A stretch of DNA of 64,000 nucleotides from Rhodohalobacter sp. SW132 (GCF_003390325.1 NZ_QUOK01000003.1:1-64000), one strand, 5' to 3'; counted from the first letter of the stretch, positions 27,161 through 39,048 are shown. The notes: generated by a model from the sequence alone, not told the origin. Translations and numbers: made by a program.

Positions 27161-27230
27161 GAGATGCCGTGTCGGGGCACGGCATGACTGTGGTTAACTT
27201 CATATCCCTTTCAACGTCATCGCGGACTCC
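27161..27230. repeat. 70-bp direct repeat, right copy
   Basis: It is the partner of 25991-26060, differing at two positions. Such near identity 1.17 kb apart, on both sides of array C, suggests recent duplication or insertion. Confidence 0.85.
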
Positions 27231-27381
27231 GATCCGAGATATCCTATCTAAGATTCAAAATTCAAAGAAAAGATGCTATCCCTGAACAGGATTCACAGAT
27301 CGAACATGAACGGTAGATGCCGCACCAAAGCACGTCATGACGGTTTGAACTTCATTCAGTCATTGACATTTCAATGCAAAA

Positions 27382-27458
27382 GTCATCGGATGAGTCAATT
27401 TTAATTTGTCGTATAGGAATAAATTCAAAGCCTCCTCAAAGTTCACTCATCCGATGAC
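27382..27458. repeat. CATCGGATGAG inverted-repeat element, copy 2
   Basis: A 77-bp element with perfect 14-bp ends, GTCATCGGATGAGT and ACTCATCCGATGAC. It lies 15 bp beyond the surE stop codon, inside the surE 3' region. The interior is AT-rich and unlike copy 1. Confidence 0.8.
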
Positions 27459-27473
27459 GTTAATAACTGTAAT

Positions 27474-28244
27474 CTACAACTCCGTACTCTTCAGCGAATC
27501 GAGAAGCTCTCGGGCGGTGAGGTCGTATTGAATCGGTGTGATGGATGCGTAACCTTTTTCAAGAAAATCGATATCGCTGCCGCCATTTTTTTCAAGAAGC
27601 TCAAATTTCCCGGTCATCCAGTAATAATCACGGTTATGCGGATCAACCCTCCCTTCAAACTCTTCTACATACCGGCTTTTGGCCTGCCGTGCCCAGCGAA
27701 TTCCTTTCAGCGGACCTGATGGAGCATTTACATTTAACGTCACCCCTTTCTGAATTCCATTTTTAAGCACGTACCGAATCACCCTTCTCGCTGCCTCCTT
27801 ACACCCGTGCAGATCGGCATCTTCATCAAAATCGGTGCAGGAGAATGCGATGGATGGATACCCCAGAATTGTACCTTCCGTTGCGGCACTCACCGTACCG
27901 GAGTAGATGATATTAATCCCCGCATTGCTTCCGTGATTAATCCCGCTGACAACCAGGTCCGGTTTACGATCAAGAAGCTGATTGTGAGCCAGTTTAATGC
28001 AATCAGCCGGTGTGCCGTTCACAGCCCGGCCGCTAAACTCTTTATCGAGCTGGAGCACCCGTGCCCTTAATGGCGTGGATACCGTGATGGCGTGCCCAAC
28101 CGCGCTCTGCTGACGATCAGGAGCCACAACTTCAACATCACCAAACTCGGCGGCCGTCTCCATCAGCGCTTTTATACCATTTGAAAAAATTCCGTCGTCG
28201 TTGCAAACAAGAATCAGGGGGCGTTTATCTTTACTGTTGTTCAT
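27474..28244 (-). CDS. surE: 5'/3'-nucleotidase SurE
   Basis: This 256-residue protein is SurE, a metal-dependent survival-type nucleotidase that removes phosphate from nucleoside monophosphates. The N-terminal LVCNDDGIFSNGIKAL supplies the Asp-Asp metal pair. DRQQSAVGHAITVSTPLR and NGTPADCIKLA follow, and VVSGINHGSNAGINIIYSGTVSAATEG is the classic SurE Asn/Ser block. The length is normal. The ATG at 28244 is chosen over the TTG one codon upstream. It lies 19 bp after panB in what looks like an operon menG-fabZ-panB-surE on the minus strand. Confidence 0.95.
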   Translation of the reverse strand: MNNSKDKRPLILVCNDDGIFSNGIKALMETAAEFGDVEVVAPDRQQSAVGHAITVSTPLRARVLQLDKEFSGRAVNGTPADCIKLAHNQLLDRKPDLVVSGINHGSNAGINIIYSGTVSAATEGTILGYPSIAFSCTDFDEDADLHGCKEAARRVIRYVLKNGIQKGVTLNVNAPSGPLKGIRWARQAKSRYVEEFEGRVDPHNRDYYWMTGKFELLEKNGGSDIDFLEKGYASITPIQYDLTARELLDSLKSTEL

Positions 28245-28263
28245 CAAAAATCGATAAAGTTAA

Positions 28264-29091
28264 TTAGATATACTGTTCATCCTCATTCGGGAAATCACCC
28301 TCTTTCACGTCAGAAATGTACTGTTTAACTGCTCGGTCCATCTCGGAATTCAGATCGGCGTATCGGCGTAAAAAACGCGGACTAAAATCTTTATTCAGCC
28401 CGAGCATGTCGTGAATCACCAGAACCTGGCCGTCACAATGCGGACCGGCTCCGATACCGATCGTTGGAATGGAGAGTTCGGCCGTTACTTTTTCTGCAAG
28501 CGAGGATGGGATTTTTTCCAGCACGATGGAGAATACACCGGCTTTTTCAAGTTTCCTGGCGTCGGCAATCAGCTGATCTGCCTCCTCTTCTTCTTTCGCC
28601 CGAACTTTATATGTACCGAACTTATAAATACTTTGTGGTGTGAGCCCGAGGTGACCCATAACCGGAATTCCGGCATCTACAATTTTTTTAACTGTTTTTG
28701 ATATCGCATTCCCACCCTCGAGTTTCACAGCGTGTGCACCAGCTTCTTTCATCATCCGGCCGGCACTGATCAGCGCTTCTTTCGATGTTACCTGGTAGCT
28801 CATAAACGGCAGGTCTGCTATCACAAGAGCCCGGCTGACACCACGCACCACGCATGAGGTGTGATAGATCATGTGATCAAGCGTCATCGGAACGGTCGTA
28901 TCAAAACCAGCCATGACGTTACTTGCGGAATCCCCTACCAGGATCACATCCACCCCGGCCGAATCCACTATACCGGCCATGGTATAATCATAGGCGGTGA
29001 GCATGCTGATCTTCTCACCGTTTTTCTTCATTTCAACCACGGTTTGAGTGGTCACTTTATCGGATCGCTGAGATCGTTTTTGTGTGCTCAT
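28264..29091 (-). CDS. panB: 3-methyl-2-oxobutanoate hydroxymethyltransferase
   Basis: This 275-residue PanB makes ketopantoate from 2-oxoisovalerate and methylene-tetrahydrofolate in pantothenate (coenzyme A) synthesis. Family blocks are [33 protein letters not shown] (metal and substrate residues), [25 protein letters not shown] and [32 protein letters not shown] follows near the C terminus. The ATG start overlaps the fabZ stop by four bases (ATGA), so the two are translationally coupled. Length and motifs are complete. Confidence 0.96.
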   Translation of the reverse strand: MSTQKRSQRSDKVTTQTVVEMKKNGEKISMLTAYDYTMAGIVDSAGVDVILVGDSASNVMAGFDTTVPMTLDHMIYHTSCVVRGVSRALVIADLPFMSYQVTSKEALISAGRMMKEAGAHAVKLEGGNAISKTVKKIVDAGIPVMGHLGLTPQSIYKFGTYKVRAKEEEEADQLIADARKLEKAGVFSIVLEKIPSSLAEKVTAELSIPTIGIGAGPHCDGQVLVIHDMLGLNKDFSPRFLRRYADLNSEMDRAVKQYISDVKEGDFPNEDEQYI

Positions 29092-29528
29092 GCCTTCTCC
29101 CGGGGAACAATCGCGGATGAAGCTTCGAGTTCACACACCACCTTATCATCCACTTTCGCTACTCCTTTCATGGTAACGAAATTTCTGCGGTGGTTTGTGA
29201 GTTCCACCTCCATGATAAGCTGATCACCCGGAACAACTGACTTCCGGAATTTAGCGCTGTTGATACCGGTGAACACCATCAGCGTTTCATCGGGATTTTC
29301 TACAAGAGCGCTGTTCATCAGCATGATGCACCCGGTTTGAGCCATCGCCTCAACCTGCAGAACGCCCGGCATAATCGGCTGACCGGGAAAGTGGCCGTTA
29401 AAAAATTCTTCGTTCGCTGTCACATTTTTCAGCGTAACGATTCGCTTCTCTTCAAGTTCAAGTACGCGATCAACAAGCAGAAAAGGGTATCTGTGAGGTA
29501 TATAATTTTTTATTTCTTCAATCTTCAT
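29088..29528 (-). CDS. fabZ: 3-hydroxyacyl-[acyl-carrier-protein] dehydratase FabZ
   Basis: The FabZ hotdog-fold dehydratase acts in fatty-acid elongation. I choose the ATG at 29528 (146 residues, [22 protein letters not shown]), which is the normal FabZ length. The frame opens further to a TTG at 29636, but the extra 36 residues have no family match. The catalytic His is in the [20 protein letters not shown] block with its downstream Glu. It overlaps panB by ATGA. In many Bacteroidota FabZ is fused to LpxC; here it stands alone. The undefined 36-residue open extension could be translated but I see no reason to think so. Confidence 0.93.
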   Translation of the reverse strand: MKIEEIKNYIPHRYPFLLVDRVLELEEKRIVTLKNVTANEEFFNGHFPGQPIMPGVLQVEAMAQTGCIMLMNSALVENPDETLMVFTGINSAKFRKSVVPGDQLIMEVELTNHRRNFVTMKGVAKVDDKVVCELEASSAIVPREKA

Positions 29529-29661
29529 CAGTAAAGATTTTTCGGATTCAAAATTGATGCTGAATTCTCCATGAGTCCGCAGCCTAAATGCCACAGCCTC
29601 ATCTAAATAGCACAGTTCTTCAATTGCAGAATTCAACTCTTAATATAAGGGGGGCAATATA

Positions 29662-30357
29662 CTAATTATCTTTTACGGTGCCCACATATACGTAGGCAAT
29701 ACCACCGGTAAGACTTTCCGATTTTTTTTCTCTGAATACACCGGTGTTGTCCATAAGATCCATAAAAGCGCGGCCGGCCGGAAATGCCGCACTGGTTTCC
29801 GGCAGATAGGTGTAGGCGTCTCGATTCCCGCTGATCCAGCCGCCGATTGCAGGCATCACGTGTTTACTGTAAAATTCATACGGGTATTTGACCACACCAC
29901 CGGGCTGGCCAAATTCGAGAACTACAACCCGTCCGCCGGGCCGGACCACCCTGGCCATCTCCTGAAGGCAAATTTTCGGATCATCTACATTACGGATGCC
30001 AAAAGCGATACTTGCAATATCGAATGAATTATCTTCGTAGGGTAAATCCATGGCATCTGCCACTTCAAACTCTACAACCATTTGCTTTTTATCTGCTTTT
30101 GCAGGGGCGTGTTCAATCATCTCTTTACAAAAATCGGTACCGGTAACCGACCCGGTATGCCCTACACGATTCTTAAATTCAAAAGCGAGATCGCCAGTTC
30201 CGGTTGCACAATCCAGGACACGGTCACCCGGTTGAGCGCCGCTCATCTGTACCGCTTTTTTACGCCAGCCGTTATGTACCCCAAACGAAAGTATACTGTT
30301 GATTTTATCATAATCATCAGCAATATCAGCAAACATGTCACGAACTTTTTCACTCAT
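29662..30357 (-). CDS. menG: Demethylmenaquinone methyltransferase
   Basis: This 231-residue SAM-dependent methyltransferase of the UbiE/MenG family methylates demethylmenaquinone in the last step of menaquinone synthesis. Family signatures are VRDMFADIADDYDKINSILSFGVHNGWR near the N terminus and the SAM-binding loop DRVLDCATGTGDLAFEF. NSFDIASIAFGIRNVDD and GGRVVVLEFGQPGG follow. A ubiquinone role is possible for the family but menaquinone fits this phylum. It heads the menG-fabZ-panB-surE set. Confidence 0.93.
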   Translation of the reverse strand: MSEKVRDMFADIADDYDKINSILSFGVHNGWRKKAVQMSGAQPGDRVLDCATGTGDLAFEFKNRVGHTGSVTGTDFCKEMIEHAPAKADKKQMVVEFEVADAMDLPYEDNSFDIASIAFGIRNVDDPKICLQEMARVVRPGGRVVVLEFGQPGGVVKYPYEFYSKHVMPAIGGWISGNRDAYTYLPETSAAFPAGRAFMDLMDNTGVFREKKSESLTGGIAYVYVGTVKDN

Positions 30358-31098
30358 AGCTCAACTATTTTCAATTGTATTATTATAGGATCTTTTAAAC
30401 AACAAATTCTTAGCGTCCATTCACAAAGGATCTAATCTAATGTACTGCCTCGAAGCAGAACTATTGAGGTAAGAACTTATAATCAATAACTTTTTGATCA
30501 ATTATCTTTTTTAAGTATTGCCCCACTTTTAAAGACTATTTCATTAATATAAACCAATTATAGATTCTTTCCCTGATACTTTTGAACGGTCCCCGAGACA
30601 AAAGCGCTCGGGGCAGGCGGCAGTATCCAAAACCCGCCGGGCTGGTGATTCCTTCAGTCGGGATTTGCGGTCCGTTTTGCGATGTGAACACCCCTCGCGG
30701 CTAAAGCCGCACTCCCCTCAAAGGGGAGATTACAAAGGTCCACATCACTTAGTGACAGTAATCTTAGATTTGGCCGGTAGTTTTTACAAGCATCGCATGC
30801 ACTCCCTGCAAACCAAGCACCTCCTTCAGTAATCAAAGGCCGGAAAATTGAAAGCTGATAAAAGGTCTATTAGTACAATAGTTCATTTGATTCCGTTTGT
30901 AAGATGGACTTTATTCAATTCCTCGGCTTAATGATTTTAAATTGAATAGTGTCGAGACTTGGATATAATATCGTATTGATATCGGATGAGTTTTCCGAAA
31001 AATCGGGCTGCACTGAATCAATATATGATTCATGGATGACTCATACGATGACTATCCAATACTGCGCCCAGAAACGAAAATCGTAAAAAAATAATGGA
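30358..31098. other. 740-bp gene-free region with hairpins
   Basis: No gene is seen. It holds a CCCCGAG/CTCGGGG hairpin at 30591-30614, GCGGC-TAAA-GCCGC at 30697-30710, CTCCCC-TCAAA-GGGGAG at 30712-30728, and a CATCGGATGAG-type element at 30979-31052. The remainder is AT-rich, and promoters of menG probably lie near 30358-30450. Confidence 0.6.
30979..31052. repeat. CATCGGATGAG inverted-repeat element, copy 3
   Basis: About 74 bp from ATATCGGATGAGT to ACTCATACGATGAC. Its left 60 bp resemble the partial copy at 41930-41990. It lies 46 bp past the stop of the histidine phosphatase gene. Confidence 0.7.
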
Positions 31099-31710
31099 TC
31101 AGGTTAAATGTACGATACTGTTCAGATATTCCGCCTCGATCGCTGTACCATTTTTTATAATCAAATTAATGGCACCGTTTGAATGCTCAATTTTGTGCAT
31201 GTTTTTTAATCCGTAGCCGAGCCATTCCGAAAGTAAAATGCGTATCAGCCGGCTATGCAGAATCATCACCTGGGAATCGTCTTTTCCATCCAGGAGCGTT
31301 TTAATCCGGCTGTCGGCTCTTTTAAATACCTCTTCCGGGGATTCACCTCCGGGAATTTTGAGCGACACATTTCCGGATGCCCACTCCGTGTGAATTCTTT
31401 CAATTTCTTCCAATACTTCGGTTTTTCTCTTCCCCTCAAAGTCACCAAAATCCATCTCATCCAGATCTTCAAAAGATTCGATCGGCATACCGAGTTTAGA
31501 TGCCAGCGGCTGCGCTGTCTGTATGGAGCGCATCATGCTGCTGGCCACAATTTTCCCTACTTCTTCTTTTTCAAGGGCAGCCGCTATCTGCAGCGCCTGT
31601 TTCTGGCCGGTTGCATTCAGCGGCGCATCGATGCCCCTGCCCTGAAGCATCTGCTTACGGTTGAAATCTGTTTCACCGTGGCGAATAATAAATAACCGGG
31701 TAAGGCTCAT
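31099..31710 (-). CDS. Histidine phosphatase family protein (phosphoglycerate mutase-like)
   Basis: This 203-residue protein is a histidine phosphatase. The RHGETDFNRKQMLQGRGIDAPLNATGQKQA block at residues 10-40 supplies the phosphorylated His and its Arg partner. ASSMMRSIQTAQPLASKLG follows, then the acidic MDFGDFEGK and the second His in MILHSRLIRILL, where a more usual GH is replaced by HS. Substrate is open; family members act on phosphoglycerate, alpha-ribazole phosphate and small phosphosugars. It overlaps the preceding membrane-protein gene by ATGA, so the two are co-translated. Confidence 0.88.
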   Translation of the reverse strand: MSLTRLFIIRHGETDFNRKQMLQGRGIDAPLNATGQKQALQIAAALEKEEVGKIVASSMMRSIQTAQPLASKLGMPIESFEDLDEMDFGDFEGKRKTEVLEEIERIHTEWASGNVSLKIPGGESPEEVFKRADSRIKTLLDGKDDSQVMILHSRLIRILLSEWLGYGLKNMHKIEHSNGAINLIIKNGTAIEAEYLNSIVHLT

Positions 31711-32345
31711 TTTTTCTTTTTCGTATTGAATTTGATCACTGCATCCTGCACATGCTTCTCCAGCCGCTGTACTTCCTGCGGTGCGATGTTCTCTTTCATT
31801 GAGTATCTGACCAGCAGCATTTTCAGTACACGGTCGTTTAACGGAAGTTTATCTTTCGCTTTCTTTTTATCAAAACGGTCCCAAAAACGCCTGAGAAGGC
31901 CGATTTTGAACAAGAAAAAGAAAATCACACCAAAAAAAAGAGCCAGGTACATGCCGTTGATTCCCATCAGGCTGAGAAGGAGCCCGGCCGCTAACAGCTG
32001 CACAAACTCGTGATGGATCACCCGCAGAACCGGCAGCATTGAAAGAGAGACAAACGCACTTTTATTGAAGTACCACCAGAAATGGAACCCAAATGTTACT
32101 GCCGCGGCGATCCACGGGTTAATAACAAAGGCCAGGGCAAAGTAGAGCAGCATGGCCAGGGAGTCGGTGCTGTCGATCCAGAGGATTGATTTGTGTATGA
32201 GCGATTCGAAGGAGTGCTTTTTCAGGATTCCGGGTACGTACTCCTCTACCGTTTTCCGGGTTGCAAAAAACCAGTGGCCGGCTGACGATATGGTCGACAC
32301 CGGTGATTCTAATATATTTATTCTGTGCGAGCTATTTCCAAACAT
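31707..32345 (-). CDS. Hypothetical membrane protein
   Basis: I do not recognise this 212-residue protein. It has hydrophobic segments around residues 62-80 (LAMLLYFALAFVINPWIAAAVTFGFHFWWYF) and 117-150 (LLAAGLLLSLMGINGMYLALFFGVIFFFLF). A soluble, Lys-rich C terminus of about 60 residues follows, with RFWDRFDKKKAKDK and a basic end. The topology suggests three or four membrane helices with a cytoplasmic tail. It is translationally coupled to the histidine phosphatase by a four-base overlap and follows comF by 40 bp. Confidence 0.6.
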   Translation of the reverse strand: MFGNSSHRINILESPVSTISSAGHWFFATRKTVEEYVPGILKKHSFESLIHKSILWIDSTDSLAMLLYFALAFVINPWIAAAVTFGFHFWWYFNKSAFVSLSMLPVLRVIHHEFVQLLAAGLLLSLMGINGMYLALFFGVIFFFLFKIGLLRRFWDRFDKKKAKDKLPLNDRVLKMLLVRYSMKENIAPQEVQRLEKHVQDAVIKFNTKKKK

Positions 32346-32384
32346 AGACGTAAAGATACTCGCTATATCTTAAAAATCACAGGT

Positions 32385-33086
32385 TCAAGTTCGGGCAATC
32401 GTCACAATAGCAGATTGAATGCCTATTTCCCTGTTCAGCATTCCTGCCAGTTCAAACGTTGTGGCGCCCGTGGTGTAAACATCATCCACAATTACTGCAA
32501 AACACTCATCAGCCGATATATCACCGGCAAGCTGAAAGGCTCCGCTCAGGTTTTTTGTCCTTTGCCGGCTATTCAGTCCGGTCTGTGTTTTTGTTCTTTT
32601 ACGACGTATAATAGCGCCTTCCGGGATCAGATCAATACCGGCAGCCCGGTTTATTCCCTCTGCAATGACTCTCGATTGATTATAACCCCGTTTTCTGTAT
32701 CGCTTTTTGTGCAGCGGTACAGGGATCAGTAGCGTCTTTTCTGCGGATTGATGAAGATTTTCAAGAATCTGGTTTCGAACAAGTGCTCTTCCAATCTCTT
32801 TCCCAAGCCTTCGGCCCACTCCCGCAAGATGATCGTATTTCAACTTGTGGAGCAAATCCTGCAGGTATCCCATTTTATCAAATTGCCAGAGCGCGTACCG
32901 GAATTGTACAAAGTCCGGCAACAGGATCGATTCGTCTTCATGATCAGGTTCAAAACGCGAGCGGATGCAAAATTCACAAATTATCTCTGTTCTGCTGATG
33001 GTAACATCACCACAACAGGCACAAACCGGCGGAAAAACAAGATCTCCAATCGCGTTTCGGAATCGTTCTGCATTTAAAAAAGCCAT
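32385..33086 (-). CDS. comF: ComF family protein (phosphoribosyltransferase-like)
   Basis: This 233-residue ComF/GntX-family protein combines an N-terminal four-Cys zinc site with a C-terminal phosphoribosyltransferase fold. The zinc site is CACCGDVTISRTEIICEFC. The PRPP-binding loop VIVDDVYTTGATTFELAG is near residue 205, and PVPLHKKRYRKRGYNQSRVIAEGI is the ComF hallmark. It is implicated in DNA uptake during natural transformation. The start is the ATG at 33086, one codon inside the TTG. An AAAAAAGTGTAAGG motif lies 67-80 bp upstream at 33153-33165. Confidence 0.93.
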   Translation of the reverse strand: MAFLNAERFRNAIGDLVFPPVCACCGDVTISRTEIICEFCIRSRFEPDHEDESILLPDFVQFRYALWQFDKMGYLQDLLHKLKYDHLAGVGRRLGKEIGRALVRNQILENLHQSAEKTLLIPVPLHKKRYRKRGYNQSRVIAEGINRAAGIDLIPEGAIIRRKRTKTQTGLNSRQRTKNLSGAFQLAGDISADECFAVIVDDVYTTGATTFELAGMLNREIGIQSAIVTIART

Positions 33087-33292
33087 CAATTCGTTTATTT
33101 ATTATTGTGGATGTGTACTCTCTGTTCTTTTATGATCAGATTTAGCACCATCCCTTACACTTTTTTGACACGCTGAAAACCATTCGCTTCTTATGATTTC
33201 GATTCTGAATGCTTAACTTCACTAAATCCCTTTTAGATAGGCTCAGATTTAATTAGATTTCATGTTGTTCACTTTAAAACAAAAGCATTCAA

Positions 33293-34459
33293 ATGCCATC
33301 AATAGGAAATGATCTCGCTTCGATTCGTGCTCACAAAGGTTTATCAATCGAAGACATTCATAAAGCAACACGGTTACCTCTGGACACTCTTCAATCTATT
33401 GAAGATGGATCTATTTTCATGGATAATAAAGAGATTAACACCTATATCCGCAGCTTTGTGCGGACGTATGGCAGAGCACTCAAATTAAATGAAGATCAGG
33501 TAACCCGCGCGCTCGACCAGGAAGAGCTCGGTAATTACAACCATCTGTTACTTCAGGATTTTCCGGAGATTCGAAAAAAGAAAGGATTACAGGAAAATGA
33601 AGAATCGGATGAAGATGAGAGTAAAGAACGTTCCGGTAAGATTGATGACGAGAGTGATGAGTTAACCGACCTTGAAACCGATGCAGAAAAAACCGACTCA
33701 TCCAAGCCAAAAAAGAATGTAAAAAAGTCACCAACCTGGACGTTTGAAGATGAAAAGGGTGAGAAACAAACCCCGCCTTCCGAAAAGAGAACTTCTGCTT
33801 CTTCTGCTCGCAGAGAGCCGGATATGGGAAACATAAATTGGTCAGGTTTAAGCCATGACTCTAAAAGAAAACGTGCACAACCATCCGTCTGGATTATCAG
33901 TGCCGGGTTGATTGTTATTTTGATTGTTACTGCGGCTATCCTGATCACACAGTTCGGATTTTTCACATCAGACGATGTTCCTCCACCGGAAAGTGTGGGA
34001 GCCGAGCAGCCGCTGCCCGGCGCTCCGGAAAGTGAAGAACAGAATCTGGCGCTTGATCTCTCGGATAACCAGCAGGAACAGCCTTCTGCTCCCGCCGTTC
34101 TTGAGGATACACTCCATGTAACCGTCTACGCTGCTTTTGACCGGCTGGATCCGGTGCGCGTCTGGAGTGACCTTAAGCCGCGGATTGATCCCTACTGGCT
34201 TGATCAGGGAACTGCGTACAATTATGAATTCCAGGATACGGTGCGAATAAGAGGAAGCTACTCCAATATGCTGCTATTCCTTAATGGGAATCGTATCGAT
34301 AACTTCCGCGGTCAGTATTTCAACGAAGAGGAAAACGCTGTGGAACTCACCCGGGACCTGTTCGATTCTGATCCCCGATGGGCTACACCGGTTCCTTTTG
34401 AACTCCCGGCGAATGCGGCTGAACCTGACACTGTCTTGACCCGTCCCTCCTTTTTTTAA
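33293..34459 (+). CDS. RodZ-like helix-turn-helix protein with DUF4115 domain
   Basis: This 388-residue protein has the RodZ architecture. The N-terminal Cro/CI-like HTH (residues 3-70) is LASIRAHKGLSIEDIHKATRLPLDTLQSIEDG...YIRSFVRTYGRALKL. A long acidic linker follows, then one membrane helix at about residues 200-222 (WIISAGLIVILIVTAAILIT). A periplasmic DUF4115-like beta domain completes it (TVYAAFDRLDPVRVWSDLKPRI, then FQDTVRIRGSYSNMLLFLNGN). RodZ links MreB to the elongasome in rod-shaped cells; the role here is inferred by family. It is followed 24 bp later by ligA, so co-transcription is likely. Confidence 0.85.
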   Translation: MPSIGNDLASIRAHKGLSIEDIHKATRLPLDTLQSIEDGSIFMDNKEINTYIRSFVRTYGRALKLNEDQVTRALDQEELGNYNHLLLQDFPEIRKKKGLQENEESDEDESKERSGKIDDESDELTDLETDAEKTDSSKPKKNVKKSPTWTFEDEKGEKQTPPSEKRTSASSARREPDMGNINWSGLSHDSKRKRAQPSVWIISAGLIVILIVTAAILITQFGFFTSDDVPPPESVGAEQPLPGAPESEEQNLALDLSDNQQEQPSAPAVLEDTLHVTVYAAFDRLDPVRVWSDLKPRIDPYWLDQGTAYNYEFQDTVRIRGSYSNMLLFLNGNRIDNFRGQYFNEEENAVELTRDLFDSDPRWATPVPFELPANAAEPDTVLTRPSFF

Positions 34460-36490
<2,031 letters not shown>

Positions 36491-36591
36491 TCTTCAATAC
36501 GTGCGAATTCGGGTTCATAATTTTGGTATCATTACGGATGTAATTTGTACTATACCGGTTTGCGCTTCTGTAATTACAAGAATGTTATAAG

Positions 36592-39048
36592 ATGAAAGTA
36601 CTGGAAAAATTAGGCCTGGGTCGAAAAAAGAGTGAAGGAGCTCCGAACATCGGCGAAAAAAAGAAAAAAGAGCAGATTGAGGCCGAAAATAAGCGAAAAG
36701 TGATCTACCGGGTGCTTATTATCTTCGGTTTCCTCGGGCTGATATTGTACGCATCACCGGATGTTATCTACCAGCCTGTTTCGAGTTATTCCGTTGGCGA
36801 ACCGTGGCGGGCTGACGATCTTACCGCTCCGTTCACCTTCTCAGAACTAAAAACTGAAGAAGAGCTCCAGGACGAAAGGGATGCCATACGCTCTGAAACA
36901 CCCCCTGTTTTTCATGTGAACAATGCGGTAAGAAATGAGTCTCAGGACGCACTGGATTCAATGTACCGAAATCTCCAGCCCGTTATTGACGCTTATGTAC
37001 AGTGGCAGCGTTCTAAGCAGAGTGATGATTCGGCCGCACGAAATGACAGTATTCGATTTGTGCAGGAAAAAAACCTGTCAAATGTGGAGTTTACTGACGA
37101 AGCGTGGAATGTGCTGCTCGAAAATTATGCAAATATGCGTCTGAACAACGGCAGCCAGGGTCGCTCGGTGCTTAATGAAATCCGAACGGAGCTCGACCGG
37201 GTGCTCACACAGATCTACAACAGCGGAGTGCTCGACATACCGAAAGATGATATTGAAACACGTGAAATTACGGTCAGAAATCTCCAGGAAAGAACCGAAC
37301 GCACGATCATTTTGAACAATACGCGGGATCTGTACGATGCGATTGAATTTGCTCAAAACAGGATCCGAAATCAATTCTCGGCTGATATCGCCCGAATAGC
37401 GCTGCAGATCACCGACCAGGTTCTCGAACCGAACTGGGAGTATAATGAAGAGGCAACGGAGGCAATACTATCCGAACAGCTGGATGAAATCTCCAGAACC
37501 AAAGGTGTGGTAACCAGCGGAGAGGTGATTATCCGCCGGGGTGATATTGTTACGGCTGAAAGGGAAAATAAACTGAGAAGCCTCGCCGAAGCCCGTGCAT
37601 CCACAGCCACACAATTTGAACGGTTTACACGTCAGGGTGGTGAAGCACTGATCATCATCGTGGTAACCATTCTATTCCTCTATTACCTGTTTCTCTACAG
37701 GAAACCCATTTTTAACGATATTTCGAATTTTTTGATGGTATTCCTGATCCTCGCAGCTCTTTGCGTGGGGAGCGCAATCATCTACCAGTTTGAGACACTT
37801 AACATGCTGGTCGTTCCAATCGCCATTGCACCCATTATCCTTACTATCATTTTCGACTCACGTGTTGGCCTGATGGCAACCATAACGCTGGCCATAATCA
37901 CGGCTGTGATGCACGATAACAATTTCGAATACCTTGTGGCTACCATCACCGCGTGTAGTCTCGGTATCTTTTCTGTGAGAGATATCAAAAACAGGTCACA
38001 GTTTTTCTTATCTACCCCGTTTATCGTTTTCTGCAGCTACATGCTTGTTCTGGGCGGGTTTTCCCTGGCCCGGTATGCCGGATGGACGCAATTTCTGGAT
38101 ACAACACTGGCTGTGGCGATCAACTCAGTGTTTATTCTCTTCACCTATCCGCTGATTCTGATCATTGAGAAGTTGTTCCGGGTCACCACCGATTTTACAC
38201 TGCTGGAGCTGAGTGACACCAATCGTCCGCTAATGAAAGATCTGATGACAAAAGCTCCTGGCTCCTTCCATCATAGCCTGCAGGTTGCAAATCTCGCGGA
38301 AGCGGCTGCATCAGCAATTGAAGCAAACGCTCTGCTCTGCCGTGTGGGCGCAATGTATCATGATATCGGTAAGATGGTGAAACCGAGTTATTTTATCGAA
38401 AATCAGCAGGAAGGCAACGATCACGACAAACTGAAAGCGAAAATGAGCGCCCTTGTGATTAAAGCCCACGTAAGCGACGGGGAAAAAATGGCCAAAAAGA
38501 ATGATCTTCCCCAGGTGGTCATCGACTTCATCAGAACTCATCACGGCACCTCTCTGATCCGGTATTTTTACGATAAAGCGAAAAAGAATTCACGTGACGA
38601 TTCCGATGTGCCGGAAGAAGATTACCGTTATGATGGTCCGATTCCCTGGACCAAGGAGCAAGGTATTCTTCTGCTTGCAGATGGTGTGGAAGCTGCATCC
38701 CGTGCGATGAAAAATCCCACATACAACAAACTTGAAAATTTGATTAATCGAATGGTAGACGATCACATCAGCGAGGGGCAGCTGGATGCATGTCCGCTCA
38801 CGTTTCGTCACATCCAGATTATTAAAGAGACCTTTTTAAGTATTCTTGTCGGCGTATACCACAGCCGGGTAGAATATCCTGAAGATGATGAGCTAAAATC
38901 GAAAAAAGTGATTAAACGTCACCAGGATAGCTCCGAACCGGACATTGAGGCTCGATCTGAGAAACAGGATCCGGACAGGCAAAATCAGCACGGAGAAGAA
39001 AATTCCCAGGTAAATAAAGAAGAGGAAGAGAAACAGGAAGACCGGTGA
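36592..39048 (+). CDS. 7TM-HD family c-di-AMP phosphodiesterase (PgpH-like)
   Basis: This 818-residue membrane protein has the PgpH layout. An N-terminal helix (about 38-56) precedes a large extracellular 7TMR-HDED domain (residues 65-345). Seven membrane helices follow (about 350-525), then a cytoplasmic HD domain with HH near residue 560 (GSFHHSLQVANLAEAAA) and MYHDIGKMVKP near 590. The C-terminal tail is highly charged. PgpH enzymes hydrolyse cyclic di-AMP, so this bacterium probably uses that messenger; the cyclase is not in the window. It overlaps the xer gene by GTGA. Confidence 0.9.
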   Translation: MKVLEKLGLGRKKSEGAPNIGEKKKKEQIEAENKRKVIYRVLIIFGFLGLILYASPDVIYQPVSSYSVGEPWRADDLTAPFTFSELKTEEELQDERDAIRSETPPVFHVNNAVRNESQDALDSMYRNLQPVIDAYVQWQRSKQSDDSAARNDSIRFVQEKNLSNVEFTDEAWNVLLENYANMRLNNGSQGRSVLNEIRTELDRVLTQIYNSGVLDIPKDDIETREITVRNLQERTERTIILNNTRDLYDAIEFAQNRIRNQFSADIARIALQITDQVLEPNWEYNEEATEAILSEQLDEISRTKGVVTSGEVIIRRGDIVTAERENKLRSLAEARASTATQFERFTRQGGEALIIIVVTILFLYYLFLYRKPIFNDISNFLMVFLILAALCVGSAIIYQFETLNMLVVPIAIAPIILTIIFDSRVGLMATITLAIITAVMHDNNFEYLVATITACSLGIFSVRDIKNRSQFFLSTPFIVFCSYMLVLGGFSLARYAGWTQFLDTTLAVAINSVFILFTYPLILIIEKLFRVTTDFTLLELSDTNRPLMKDLMTKAPGSFHHSLQVANLAEAAASAIEANALLCRVGAMYHDIGKMVKPSYFIENQQEGNDHDKLKAKMSALVIKAHVSDGEKMAKKNDLPQVVIDFIRTHHGTSLIRYFYDKAKKNSRDDSDVPEEDYRYDGPIPWTKEQGILLLADGVEAASRAMKNPTYNKLENLINRMVDDHISEGQLDACPLTFRHIQIIKETFLSILVGVYHSRVEYPEDDELKSKKVIKRHQDSSEPDIEARSEKQDPDRQNQHGEENSQVNKEEEEKQEDR

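Noticed and set aside
29529-29636. Longer FabZ start or an LpxC-FabZ fusion
   Set aside because: The extension starts with TTG, has no LpxC match and is only 36 residues long; the ATG at 29528 gives the normal FabZ length.
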